Under the pieces are notes generated by a model, which saw only the letters and a list, made by a program, of their open reading frames with translations, ran no database searches and was not told the origin of the DNA. From NCBI GenBank assembly GCA_029255685.2, contig CM055319.2:34187068-34251067 (forward strand): a stretch of DNA of 64,000 bases, written 5' to 3'. Below, piece after piece: positions 1 through 11,286 of the stretch (position 1 is its first letter; each line of letters begins with the position of its first letter). The stretch is from Silene conica (lineage: Eukaryota; Streptophyta; Magnoliopsida; Caryophyllales; Caryophyllaceae). A program made the translations under genes and the position numbers.

Positions 1-802
1 TTTGAGAGATGTGAAGGTATGAAAATACAGTCACATTTTGCCGGATATGACTAAACGGTTAGTCAGAGGTATTGACTATTAAATTAGTCAATCATATGTT
101 GAGATTATTATTTAATACGGATTAAATAATTTTAGCTAATACGGATTACATGTTTAATTCGTAAATTAAATATAAACGGTTATATTTAATTAAATATTGT
201 ATTCGCGAATTAATATAAACAGTTATATTAATTTAGGTAATTATACAATATCGTATTTTATCAGACCATTATTAATATATCGACTGTATTAATAACTGAT
301 AACATGTTACGATTTATAAATAAAACCCGCGAATAAATTATAGCTAAATGGGTCGAATCACGCATTGGAATAAGGTAAGAGTGGAAAGCCCACTCCTTCC
401 CGACATCAATTTCGGCCGGCCATGTGTAGTATATAAGGAGAGTCCTTCTCCTTATATCAAATACTCTTGTTGCACTGTTTAATAAATCTCAAGGTAAAAT
501 TAGGGTTTGAGAGCATTCTTCTCCCAAAACCTCAGATCTCACATCTAAAACCTCAAGGGCTCTCCCTATATTGCAAGGCAATTGGAGAGGATTTCTAGCA
601 CAGGCGGCCACGTCTCAAACTAAGTCTTGGGTGCAAGTTATAGGAGGGAATTTGCATTAATTCCTGTTCTTAGGCCATAAGCACAAAGGACCAAAGGTTG
701 AATTCTTTTTCTTATCCTTTTTAATCTTATGACTATAAACACAACTGTATTTTTCATTATAATCCTGCAAGTTTAGGGTGAATACATGCTTTATTCCCCA
801 CA
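1..802 (+). mobile_element. 3' part of an LTR nested in an Athila-like gag
   Basis: This stretch is unrelated to the gag that resumes at about 803. It has a promoter-like TATA (GTATATAAGG, about 428-438), an AATAAA at about 480-485 and ends in CCCCACA, as expected for the right half of a plus-strand LTR ending in CA. It begins before the window, so its family cannot be named and its target duplication cannot be tested. The insertion point falls inside the gag of the minus-strand element to its right. Seen: promoter and polyA words, and the abrupt junction. Inferred: that it is an LTR. Confidence 0.45.
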
Positions 803-2866
803 CAGATTTCTCTGATTTCCTCTGGAAGTACCATGCTCAGCGCGGTGCACAGCAACATCTTCTATTAACTTGAGACCCTTAGTCTCTCCTGAATTATCCT
901 GGAATCTTCCATTAGCTGCAGCATCTAGGTAGGCCCTGTTGTCATCATAGAGGCCATTGTAGAACTGGTTGCAAAGAAAACATTGTTCGAATCCGTGATG
1001 TGGTATGGATCGAACAAGTCTCTTGAACCTGTCCCACGCCTCGCTAAAGTCTTCATTGGGACCTTGCTTGAAATTGGTGATCTGCGCTCTTAAAGCATTT
1101 GTCTTTGATGCAGAGTAATATTTCCTGTAGAATGCTAAGGCTAAGGTGTTCCAATCTGTAACTCCCGCAGCAGTGCGGTCAAGGTCTCTGTACCACTCTC
1201 TCGCAGAGTCCCTAAGGGAGAAGATAAACATGGTCTGTTTAATCTGGTCCTGCGTCACTCCTTCTGGGGGTGCTATAGAGCATATGTAATCTGTGAAGAT
1301 TTCAATATGCTTAGCAGCATCCTCATTGGCCGAGCCTCCAAATTGGTTTCTTTCAACCATAGTAATATAGGCAGGCTTGGCCTCGAATGGCTTCCCAGTA
1401 CCTGCAGGTAAAGTGAACCCTTTGTATAGGTCCTTTGCCTGAGGCATGGAGTGACTGGCAATAGTAGCTTCTTCTGCCATATTATCTTCTTCTTTAGGAA
1501 AAACTGGAAAGTAGGTAAAAGGTGGTGTTTTTGGTGAAGGTGGATTGATGGGTGAATTTGGTTGTGAAGGTGGTGTTTTTGGTGAAGATGGTGGTAATTC
1601 GAATAAGCCTTCTTGAAATAAGGAAGATGGTGAGCCTCCTTCCTGATTCGCTAGAAGTTGCTTTCTTCTTTCTCTAAGAGTCCTCTCAATTTCGAGGTCA
1701 AGTGGTAGGAGTTCTCCTTGAACTGACCTGCGCATAAGATGGAAACTACAAGAAAAAGGTGAGAAGGTTTAAGGAACAAAAAGTTCCTTAAACAAAGAGA
1801 AACAAAAACAAAAAACAATAAACACTGGCGTCACCTCCCCGGCAACGGCGCCAAAATTTGATGCCCGTCGTTGAGGGTACCAAAGATAAAATTTATAATT
1901 CCTAACTTTAAAAATAGATAGTGAAAGTCAGGGTCGAACCACAAGGAGGTGGGGAATGTTTATTGTTTGATGTGAATGTTTAAAGTAACAATTTTGAGGG
2001 TTTTAATTAGTTGATTACTTAGTCTAAGGCAAAGATTAAAATAAACAAATAATAAAAGATGAGAATAAAATATAAAAAAGGGATGCTAGGATGTTTGGGT
2101 AATAAATAGCTAAGGTAAAATAATCTAAACATGCAAGATTCAATAAAGCTTGGGATTCTAACTTAACAATTATAATAAAAACAAGAACTATAATAAAAAG
2201 CTAGATTAAAAAAGTAATTACCACAATTGGAATTGGGGCAGAAAGAAACTAACTTTATTGAATGCTTGAGAATTATTGAAAGATTACAAAACTAAACCTG
2301 ATAAAACTTGATACTGAAAGATTCGATGCAAAACTTGATTCTCAAGATCTAAGATCTCTAAACCCTAGCTACAAGATTAGCTTATATAGGGTAAGAGATT
2401 AGAGTATCCTAAAGACTCTAATTCTAGTTTATTTCCGAAAAGAATCGATTGGGCTTCTGTTGTGGTCGGTCGACCTACTATTCGGGTCGGTCGACCGCTT
2501 CCTGTTGGGCTTCTTTTATTTCCGGCATTCCTTGAAATTTGGGCTTAGTTAAAATTCAGGACTGGTCGGCCGACCCGTTTAGCTGGTCGGTCGACCGCCT
2601 CTGTACGGAAATCTTCGGATTTCTCTTGTTTTGACTTTTGGCACTTGACTTTGACTCCAATTGACTTTCCATTTATTCCTCAATTAAGCAAAAGACTCGA
2701 GGATACGAATTTGGTGCTAAATCGTCTCTTTTCCGCATAAATCTGCAAAAGTGCATAAAAATACGAAAGTACACAATTTGTGGGAAATAAAGGCTAAAAC
2801 ATAGTAAATGAGCGACCAAATACGTGTAAAAGTAGATGTAAAACATCATAAAATAGACACGTATCA
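803..2866 (-). mobile_element. Athila-like LTR retroelement fossil: gag start, primer site and LTR
   Basis: A minus-strand fossil of the Athila lineage (Ty3/gypsy). Reading leftwards it has an LTR (1859-2866), a primer binding site complementary to tRNA-Asp (1837-1853, TGGCGCCGTTGCCGGGG on the minus strand) and a gag reading frame that starts at 1735. The gag begins MRRSVQGELLPLDLEIERTL and contains the retrotransposon gag core. It closely matches the gag of the tandem units at 20978-30400, so they are one family. It is broken: only the first third of the protein lies here and another LTR is nested in it. A gag packages the element RNA into virus-like particles. Confidence 0.85.
1859..2866 (-). 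repeat. LTR of the Athila-like element
   Basis: The LTR runs from TGATGCCCGTCG to ACGTATCA on the plus strand; its sense strand is minus. A TATA box (CCTATATAA in minus sense) lies at about 2382-2390. Two motif pairs sit upstream of it, at 2464/2485 and 2564/2584, each member being GGTCGGTCGACC or GGTCGGCCGACC. The LTR is related to the 1567-bp LTRs at 23971 and 30523 but is shorter. Confidence 0.85.
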
Positions 2867-3551
2867 GAAGTCTATTTAGGTTTGGAATATAAAGGTTGTA
2901 CTTTCATCAAGATTTCAAGTTGTTCATCTGAACCATTAAATTATGGATGATCGATGAGTATGATGCATTAGTCAACTAGTAGTTATATGAAAGATTCTAA
3001 GTTTGTTGAACAAATATTTGCTTGTTTATTCATGTCTGTTGGATTATAGGTATGTTTGATGTCTTTCAATGATTCAAAATTCTATGAAATTAGCAAATAT
3101 ATGATCTTCTTACTTATGTTTAATTGGTGAATTGCTTTGTTTTAGACGAGATGACTCTTACTCTTTTAAGTAGTTTGTAGATAAGTTTTCATCCTCACAA
3201 TTGACTACATCATTCACAATTATATAATAAGACGGTCTTACACTTAAGATAATTCATTTATTAGTAGGAAATGATTTGTCTCTCTATACAATGAGACCAT
3301 CTCATACAATAATTAAGTTGGTAATTGATACTGCACTTATTATGAAGATGAAAATTTGGCTCAATTACCTTGGCCCGTTTTTTGGTCTCTCCATTATTCA
3401 TGCTGTTGATTATGTTTTTTCGGCATATTTCGATTATGTTGTTTGAGCATATTTCTTATGGTTGAAGGGAAGATTAGTTTTCTTGTCCATTTGTCTATTA
3501 TTGTGTTCAAGCCTTGAATCCAATGTAATTTATTCGGGCTGTTCTTTTCAG
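2867..3551 (+). other. AT-rich stretch without a recognisable gene
   Basis: No convincing coding sequence, repeat or RNA gene was seen. The base composition and the splice-like 3' border (CTTTTCAG at 3544-3551) fit an intron of the gene whose last exons follow. If so, the Athila-like element to the left may sit in that intron. Confidence 0.3.
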
Positions 3552-4406
3552 GTGAGGCTATTTGGGTCATACCAGTTTTGCCATGTGTAAGTATTTAAAA
3601 ACGTTATTGTGGTGTACATAATGAGATAATGGAAACCAATCCTAATCTATGAGGTTCATTTCCTCCTGATGTGAACTCTCTTTAATTGGCATATTTTTGT
3701 TTCTTACTACAGTAATTTGTGATGTTTACAAAAATGCATACACTTAACTAGGGGAATCATATGAATTTGACTTTTGAGATAGAGTTCTCTTATCCTCTCC
3801 TGCCTGTTATTCTTCTTGAGAACAAATTTTGGTAAATCTAAATTGTTTGTGATGTAGGCAGCAGGGGAATGAACAAACTAATATTTTGGTCAAGTACTGT
3901 ATGTGAGTGGTGGAGTTTTGGCAGGTCTTTTTCTTTACTAGATAGGGGCGTCTGGCGAATGTCTTGACTATATTAATGGTATGGTAAATGAGACACGGTG
4001 ATATGATTTTGGTATAAGCACAATGCGTACATCTAAGGGATAGCTATATATTAGTCTCTTCTATGTAGCATTTACGAATATCTTGATCATCTCATCTTTT
4101 CTTGATTTTATCTTAATTGTTTTCTTGCTTCTATTGCGAATAATGGTAATATATCATGCTTATTATCTTTTATGAGTATGTGCCAGCTGCTTCTGTTCCT
4201 TGATGGAATGGTCGACCGATGAAATTTGATATAATATTAAATAACATAGTAAATTTGGTAAAAGACTTACATTGTTTTCACTTGAATTTTCAGTAATTCT
4301 AGTTCAAGCCGATGTGTGTATCCTCAAGCTAAAGCTTTATCACAAAGATTGCTTAAGGGACACCGAAGAATGTATTGCTAAGATGCGGCAAGTTGCCACT
4401 CCTTAG
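3552..4406 (+). CDS. Probable last exons of an unidentified host gene
   Basis: Four short blocks with splice signals read in one continuous frame: 3552-3586 (acceptor CAG, donor GTAAGT), 3858-3898 (donor GTATGT), 3946-3978 (donor GTATGG) and 4294-4406 (acceptor TTTTCAG, stop TAG 4404-4406). The frame joins across all three junctions. The last exon encodes about 37 residues including KLYHKDCLRDTEECIAKMRQ, which looks protein-like and compositionally ordinary. I do not recognise the family. A weak point is the second intron, which would be only 47 nt, so the block 3858-3978 may be degenerate. Earlier exons would lie left of the Athila-like insertion or outside the window. It could be a pseudogene. 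Confidence 0.4.
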
Positions 4407-4689
4407 TGTTGATGGGCGAATAATATAGAATTTTGTGCCTGAATAGTAGGATATCTTTTTGACCTTTTTTTTATTTGGGATACATTTATTTTTATTGGGT
4501 TCGGAGATATATTTGACATTACAATTATTTAATATTAAGATATGTTTTGCTTCTCGAAAAATTGTTGTGATAAGAAATATGTTGAAGATAATACACAAGG
4601 TGTAAATAGTCTGTAACATTGTTGGTTGTAGTATAAAAGCAACGCGAAGAAGCGTGTGAGCAGAAGCATAGTGGTGCTTAATAGACAAT
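4407..4689 (+). other. Probable 3' untranslated or intergenic stretch
   Basis: AT-rich, with no coding block I can support. It lies between the stop of the putative gene and the CACTA subterminal repeats. Confidence 0.3.
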
Positions 4690-4955
4690 GCTCAACGTTT
4701 AATTGAGGCGCTTGAAAAGCGCTAGATCTTCTCCGGCGGCGCTTTAAAAGCACTGGTATATTCCACAAATAGCGCGTCAATTTTGGCGGCGCTATACTTA
4801 AGCTATACCGACGCAATAAAATAGCGTCGCAAAAGGGGATAGCGGCACAGGCAAATGCGGCGCATTTGAAAGCGTCGGTATTTCCCATTACGACGCTATT
4901 TAGCGTCGCAATAGGTGACTAAAAAGCGTCGCAAGAATCCGTTTCTGTAGTAGTG
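4690..4955. mobile_element. Terminal and subterminal region of a CACTA-type DNA transposon
   Basis: The right edge, read on the minus strand, is CACTACTACAGAAACGG, a classic CACTA terminus. Inside it, short direct and inverted copies of GCGTCGC, GGCGGCGC and AAAGCG repeat every 20-40 bp, as in CACTA subterminal regions where transposase binds. No matching left terminus or transposase was found between 2867 and 4690, so this is a solo end or a truncated copy. It directly abuts the LTR that starts at 4954. Confidence 0.7.
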
Positions 4956-5858
4956 GATATATCACGAATTAGGATAAATAAATAACGTAAAACAACGAAT
5001 AACAAATGATGAACGATGATGCACAACGAATGATGATGATGACGAATGATGGTGGTGGCCGACGTGATGATGGTGATTGACGGTCGTGTATGGCACACGA
5101 TTGTAGTTGTGATCGTAGATGGAATATGAAAGATTGATGGAACGATGTATTGTATGTATTGTGAATGATTTGTAGAAGGATAGTTAATAATCTCGCCCTC
5201 CGATCCAAGAAGATTTGATTATTCTGCAATTTAACCGAATCCACGATTAAACCTAAAGACTAAGCTCACTAAGATACTCAATCAATAATTTTAAAGCTCA
5301 CACAGATACTTTGGGTTTTAAGTTTGCACTCAATAATAATAATTCATAAAACTGTCTAAAACAATAACTAAGGATGCCTATTTATAGTAAGGACATCCGT
5401 CACAAAATAAGAAACCACACGAGTAGAACTACTCGTCCTACCACACGACTCAAACGTGATTCCTTCCGAAATTTGGAATCCTACTTCTATCCTAATAGAT
5501 TAAATAAATCCTTATTAATTTAAAAGATAAAAATAAAAAGATTAGGTTGTAACTAACTCCTAACAACCTAATAACAAACTCCTAACAAAATTAACTAACT
5601 TTAACGAACTTTGTAACAAACCTATTATAACTAAATATAACAATTTTGTAACAAACTTAATTAAACTAAACATAAATAAAATAAGACTAAAATAATAATA
5701 CTAACAATAATGTTATTAGAAAACGTGTGGCCCATCACACGTCTAGGGTTGGGGACGTTTGGCACACTTCCCCATGAAGCTTCTTGGAAGCTTCCCTTGC
5801 TCTTCCAATACGTCTTCCCAAGCTAACTTGAATATCCGTATTGAACCCAACTCGAACA
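4954..5858 (-). repeat. Solo-type LTR, copy 1 of a 0.9-kb family
   Basis: 905 bp, homologous along its length to 36717-37631. Both run from TG..ATATCACGAAT to ..AACA on the plus strand. A TATA box in minus sense (CTATAAATAGGC) lies at about 5380-5390, so the sense strand is minus. The left end overlaps the TG of the CACTA terminus at 4951-4955, and I see no matching target duplication here. No internal retroelement sequence adjoins it. The superfamily is not determined, although the TGTT..TTCA-type ends would suit Copia. Confidence 0.7.
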
Positions 5859-6574
5859 TTTTGAGCTCCCTTTTAGGTAGTGGGTCACGGCCCTTCCTCC
5901 TAGCCCATGCTCCCGCATCATTTGCATTTCTTTTCCTTTACTTTGTACAATGGGGACATTGTACGATTTAGTTTGGGGAGGTTTTGCATCCATATCAGTG
6001 TCTGCATTTCATTTTACGGCATTTCTCTTTGCACGTTTCAAATTTAGCATGCATTGTTGTTTTATTTCCAAAAAATCGAAAAATTCGAAATCCAAAAAAT
6101 CACGTTTATTTTTGCATATTAGGTCGGGTCAGATTTGAGTGTTTCATTGCTGAAAATTGTTGTATGCTTCAGCCTTGCACTGTTTCACGTCTTTTAGCAA
6201 AGTCCATAGCAATTTCCCGAATTTCATTTCACATTTTTGTTGAACTAATAGCCTTGACTGAAAATTTTGGCAAACTACAATAACTTTCTGAGCTTTAGAG
6301 CCTTCAACTAGTGACATCCATGACCAGTTATTTTAGGATTGTGGGTAGTACTCCCTGGATTTCATATTTTGCATGTGTATGAGCTTTGATTTCTTATTGC
6401 CTACACGCATCGGTTAGAGGTCGAAATTACACGTTTGGAGGACTATTGTATCAACCCCTTTCTCGTTTTGCCCTTTCAAATCCACTTTAAGACATAACTG
6501 CCTTTTGTCCTTAACTACATCCCATACTTTGTATTTTTCTTACTATTTTGTAAGAATAAGCGCGAAAGTGATGA
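5859..6574 (+). mobile_element. Athila-like 3' internal region
   Basis: This has the Athila-type block ACAATGGGGACATTGTAC (about 5947-5964) followed by TTTGGGGAGG and an A-rich tract with GAAAAATTCGAAA. The same order occurs, inverted, at 26760-27040 in the tandem element. It is the non-coding stretch that precedes the 3' LTR in this lineage. A fossil without coding sequence. Confidence 0.65.
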
Positions 6575-7861
6575 AAAACGAGCCAGAGTCATCCCAAGTA
6601 TACTCTTTTAAAAGATGGAAGTTGGAATAAGCCTTACAAGCCTTGGGAAGCGCCAATCGTCCAAGTCAAAAGCCATTTTAAGATGCGCTTATATAGAAGC
6701 AATAAAGTCTATCAAGCAAAGGAAAAGCGTCAATTTGCTAGTGCCTACATTGAGAAACCATATCTCGAGTTCTACAACCGATAATCAGGTTATTCCGATT
6801 GGAGAGGAAATTTTATCCTCTTAGGTTTCCAACGCCACCAAGAACGCTTGATTTGAGCGAGTAACGAAGAAATGACAGTCATTTGAAGTTTAGTGTGCAG
6901 TGCAGGAAATGCGCGCTGAGAAGTACTCGATCGAGCACTTTATTTGTTCGATCAGGCACTTATCTTCTCGATCGAGAGCTTTTCATAGCTATTCTTCTCG
7001 ATCAAGAGCTTTTCATAGCTATTCTTCTTGATCGAGAACTTTTGATCGCTATTCTTCTCGATCGAGAACTTTTGATAGCTATTCTTCTCGATCGAGAAGT
7101 TTTTCTTCTCGATCGAGAGCTTTCTCGGGTGGCTGATCATTTTCCCCGAGGGTTTTATTTCAGTTTTATCTTGTGTCTACTATAAGAACTCACTTGAGAG
7201 TTCATTTTTAGGTTAGCTCTTCTTTTATCAGATCCTTAGTCACTTTCAGAAAATATTTTCCAGATACTTTTAGTTTACTTTTTCTTTTCCTTACTTTGCT
7301 TCTAAGGATTATCATCGGGTTTTGATACCGTTCTACGCCGGATTCTACTTGATTGTAATCATCCTTTCTCTTCTTAATCTTAATCTTTATGTTATTGTTT
7401 GTTTACTGTTTTCATCTCACGAATTTCGTTCTGCTTCTTTTCTCGCGTTTGCTTCGATATTCGTGCCCCCTGTTTCTCGTTCTAGTTTCGGTTTTTGTAC
7501 CCCTGTGCTTTGTTATTCCCGGTCTCTATTTCTCCTTCTCTTCGCTGTTTTCCTCTGTTTTTGCCTACATATTTCATACTGTTTTCCTACTGTTTACTAC
7601 CTAGAGAACCGTGTCTCTTTGCCTCATGTTGTCTCGATTCTTTTCTCCCTGTTTTTATCATTGTGCTATTATATTTTACACCATGTCAATTGATAACATG
7701 ATTAGCGTATTTGTTTTCGTTAGCAATTTCGTTATGAGTAGCTAAATCGTTTATATGCTAGGATGAGGGAAACTGTGTCATATGCATGATAGGTCATAAC
7801 CGTGTTGGGTAGTTTTGCGGTTGGAATTGTTGTTAAGCAATTTATTTCTGTGATTAGTAGG
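6575..7861 (+). repeat. Athila-like LTR with CTCGATCGAG array
   Basis: The LTR starts near TGATGAAAAACG. It holds the CTCGATCGAG array (6926-7117), a TATA-like CTATAAGAAC at about 7180-7190, a pyrimidine-rich leader, and near its end the lineage word GAGTAGCTAAAT. A start-of-gag region follows, so it acts as the LTR for the sequence on its right. The end is placed only approximately and no intact primer site was seen. Several open frames here are low-complexity pyrimidine translations, not genes. Confidence 0.55.
6926..7117. repeat. CTCGATCGAG palindrome array upstream of TATA
   Basis: Nine copies of CTCGATCGAG or close variants start at about 6926, 6947, 6967, 6997, 7027, 7057, 7087 and 7108. 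The outer copies are 20-21 bp apart and the inner ones 30 bp apart. Each is a 10-bp palindrome. The array ends about 65 bp before a TATA-like box. I count eight clear starts; a ninth is only partial. Confidence 0.8.
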
Positions 7862-8236
7862 ATTCTATCTTGTTTTGTTTTGTCTTAAGGAACACTTGTT
7901 CCTTGAGACTGTTACTTATAATCTTCCCTAGGGTGTTGTCGTATGCCCATGTCCTCTCGAATATGTGAACTTCTTCCCGTTGATCCTAAACCCGAGAAGT
8001 CTTTGTATAGGAGATTACGCTTCCTTAAGGAGATTGCCGAAGCCGCAACTCTTGCGGACCTTGATAGCATTCGAAGTTCTTATCTAGAGGATCTCAAAAC
8101 CCTTGAAGAAGAAACTTCTAGTTCATAACCAACGAATAAAAAGATGGTGCGTTTATCCGATCATTCCAAGCCCCCTTCAGCTATGCTATCAAGAGGAATA
8201 GTCACAACTCAAATTGGCGCGGTAGACTTTGAAATC
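7862..8236 (+). mobile_element. Start of an Athila-like gag, cut by the LARD-like element
   Basis: A leader with TTAAGGAAC, as in the tandem element, is followed by a reading frame from about 7943 with CELLPVDPKPEKSLYRR, comparable to GELLPLDLEIERTLRERR of the other gag. Near 8200-8236 the frame encodes GAVDFEINQ, matching the conserved N-F-E-L/I patch of Athila gag. The LARD-like element begins right after. A broken fossil; the gag C-terminal part appears at 16747. Confidence 0.6.
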
Positions 8237-8673
8237 AACCAATTAATAATAATCAAATATTTCACAACACATTCAATAATTATAACAATCTCGTAATAAG
8301 CAACACATACACACTTCGTGTCATAACACAAACCACAAATATATCCCCTACCTCGACACTGCAGAAAGGCAACGTCAATCGAACAGCTGCTACTAGAAGT
8401 GTTCCACGCGGAAACCGTTACCTAAACATATAATACGTTTAATTAATAAGGCTCCCCAGATCCCGTAACATAAGTACGTATACTATTTATAATAACTTCC
8501 TAAAAGAGCAAGTTTCCTAAAATAGACATTTCCCAAAATAGTAACTACCAAAATTAGTAACTTTTTAAAATGGGGCAAGATATAAATTAAAATATTACAT
8601 TAATAAATACACTAACCATAAACCAATAATAAATAATAATAATAATAATAAAACAATAATATTAATAGTAGTA

Positions 8674-8749
<76 letters not shown>

Positions 8750-9835
8750 CAAAAGATGTATGAAAGCAAGCACATGTTACCCTACCACGACTCCCCAACG
8801 CGCGTAACCGACCCCATCAATATGCGTAAAAACAGTCCTCATTTAACCCGTGTAACGCCGCTACCACCGCCGACAACTGCCATATCCAGTACCCACTACA
8901 CCGGTTCCAACGCCGACCACTAGCCACTCCATCGCTGCCCCCGGCGAAGTGAACCAAGGCCCTAACCAGGCCTGGTTCCTCACCCAAACACCCCAAAACC
9001 CGACTGCACTAAACCCGCTATCGACAAAACGACAAACTCCGAAACCCCCTGAAACCACCGTCCAAAACTGCCCCTTGACGTCAGACCCTTAAACACTGGT
9101 GGTACCACCGTGTCGACCTCCCCCGAGTCAACGGTGGTACCACCCCCTAACACTAATACCGCGACATCACAGGGAACAAACGACCCTTGAAAACTACCCT
9201 AGCGCCTGAACACCACCATAACCACCACCCTACTCCTACCCTAACCACCCCAGTAAAACGTGCTAGCCTAGACCGAGACTAAGGATGAACTTCCCCCTTC
9301 GAAACCGACTGTACTTTATACAAAACACAAAACAGCGAGTTAACATACCTGGTTTACGATCAAAACGAACCGCCCTAGCCCGGTCTAAACCCGTCGTACA
9401 AGACTCCTCTCCCTACTCTGAGGTGGCGGCTGCGAGATGTGGGTGCTGGTTGTGTAGACTAAGGTAGAATTAGGGTAAAACTAGGTTAGGACAAAGGGTG
9501 ATATAAGGTGGGTTTGCAAAAGTTTGGACGATAGGTTATGAGGTTATGAAGAAAGTATGGGCTAACTTGTTTTGTGTAAAATCGAGGCCCAAAGTTGAGC
9601 CCTAGGTCCTTAGTTCGAATCCCATAGACAACACTATTTGATAGGTTTATTATTTGATAAGCCAAATATCGAATACTAATTTACACGTCGAAATAAAATA
9701 ATAAATATTATAACGATTATGATAATAAATTTTATAATAAACATACGGGTAATACAACAACATGTATATACGTTCAAATATTATCAACACGTTAATATAA
9801 TATAAATTAATTATCGATAAATATGAGGTATTACA
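8237..9835 (-). repeat. Left LTR (incomplete) of the LARD-like element
   Basis: Homologous to about 15190-16746 of the right LTR and ends in GGTATTACA. It contains an (AAT)n tract at about 8632-8747 and a block with GTTCGAATCC (9613-9622) that resembles a tRNA B box. The open frames here (for example a poly-isoleucine frame) are repeat translations. Confidence 0.75.
8632..8747. repeat. (AAT)n microsatellite
   Basis: An almost uninterrupted AAT/ATA trinucleotide tract, shared in shorter form by the other LTR copy at about 15585-15670, so it lengthened within the LTR. Confidence 0.9.
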
Positions 9836-10786
9836 GTCTTCCCTCCTTAAAATGAACTTCGTCCCGAAGTTCACCATTTTGTTGACAACAAACTGGTCAC
9901 TAAGCACGTAACGAAACAAAATGTGACACCACGTAACATCAAAACCAAATAAAAGTACTTTAAAACACGAAATATTACATTCTACCCTCGTTAAGAAAAC
10001 TTTGTCCCCAAAGTTTAATGTATGACGAAGTTAAAGGGATACTTCACGAAACACAATATATGCATAAATCATTAAGATTTTACAATCCTATCCTCCTTAA
10101 AAAAAATGGTTACGTCCCCGTAACCCCATTATAAGAATTCCAGCACATTACCCCGTCTTACCCATGACTCTACCTCATAAAATCTTACTCCAAGTAACCA
10201 AGTATTGTATTACCATCGTCGAACCTAAGACCAAAGACAAGGGGTGAGTGAACTGGCGGGATAAAACAGCGAATCAATACTTCATCTCAATATCGATTTC
10301 AAACTCATAATACAACTCTATAACCAAGGTCACACTGGACCCTAACACAATACGGCACAACGGCCAAATAACTCATAACTCAGTACCAATGACCAATTCT
10401 CATCTCGATTTCCATATCAATATCATCAAATATTCCACTAAAGGAACTGCTCGATCAACACTTAGAGAGTAAAACTCTAAGCTTCTCACCCACAAGTCAA
10501 GGTCAAAGAATGCGACAACTCGATAAAAACTGAACTGCAATCTCAATCTCAATACAACATCATTCATGGTCTTTGTTCTAGTCTCACGAGCAACTCAATC
10601 CCCTCAAACTCTATCCCAACAGCTAATTAACATGTCAATGTACATATCTTAACCAAATTCATTGGCATGCTTGTATGTATCCTTATAATTCCACCGTTCA
10701 TAAATCAAGAACTTGTAGGCTATACCAAACCAATCTAATACAACACCATTATGCCTACACAACTAATCAATTACCAAAAGTTTATT
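9836..10786 (-). other. LARD-like interior, left part
   Basis: Starts with the polypurine tract and is colinear with 58524-59404 (shared blocks such as AACTTCGTCCCGAAGTTC and GACAAGGGGTGAGTGAACTGG). No reading frame was seen. The conservation between two copies shows this is part of the element and not unique flank. Confidence 0.6.
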
Positions 10787-11131
10787 TGTAATACTCCATG
10801 GAACCGAATATGATATTCGGGTGGGGTAACCCCTTGAAGAGGTCTATTGATAGGCTTATATGACTAGTGCTTAAAGGGATTGAAAGTACTACTCATATCA
10901 ACAAAGTGCACTTTCTTTTCTGGTTATCCATGCGAAAGAAATCCAAAGTTAAGCGTGCTTGGCTGGGAGTAGTCTTAGGATGGGTGAACTCCTGGGAAGG
11001 TTCCCGGGATGCGCATGAGTGAGGACAAAATGCGTTGGAAAGGACTCGTGTTGGTCTGTGAGGCTAGTACATAGCCTGACGAGCTACCGTGGCCAACATT
11101 TCCGGTCCTAGGTGTGGGCCGGGGTGTTACA
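10787..11131 (+). repeat. Cassandra 5' LTR
   Basis: The 5S-derived segment covers about 10928-11012, with polymerase III internal control regions recognisable as box A (AGTTAAGCGTGCTTGG, 10947-10962), the intermediate element (TAGGATGGGTGA, 10976-10987) and box C (CTCCTGGGAAGG, 10989-11000). Confidence 0.93.
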
Positions 11132-11133
11132 AA

Positions 11134-11145
11134 TGGTATCAGAGC
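11134..11145 (+). promoter_or_regulatory. Cassandra primer binding site
   Basis: TGGTATCAGAGC, complementary to the 3' end of initiator tRNA-Met, two bases after the 5' LTR. Confidence 0.9.
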
Positions 11146-11286
11146 AACCCTGCGACCGTCTGGTGAGCGCCTGTGGTCTGGAGTACCCGGGGCACCAACC
11201 AAGCGGGCGAGGATTCCTGGTTTGGCTCGGCTGCGGTCGGATGCTGGCAGGCGCAACGAGGACGTTGCGTTCTTCAAGTTGGGGTG

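Noticed and set aside
4208-4219. A single GGTCGACCG word outside the Athila-like elements
   Set aside because: One short copy without a partner at 20-21 bp is expected by chance.
6883-7185. A frame with repeated LLDREL words
   Set aside because: It is the translation of the CTCGATCGAG DNA array in the LTR; the other strand gives an equally repetitive frame.
7322-7693. Several 70-120 codon open frames in a pyrimidine-rich stretch
   Set aside because: They overlap in different frames, are rich in Phe, Ser and Leu from C/T-rich LTR leader sequence, and match nothing.
8595-8798. Poly-isoleucine frame, minus strand
   Set aside because: Translation of the (AAT)n microsatellite.
10928-11012. A 5S rRNA gene, twice (also at 11428-11512)
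   Set aside because: Only the control-region half of 5S is present, inside identical terminal repeats with a primer site and target duplication, so it is Cassandra LTR sequence and not an rRNA gene.
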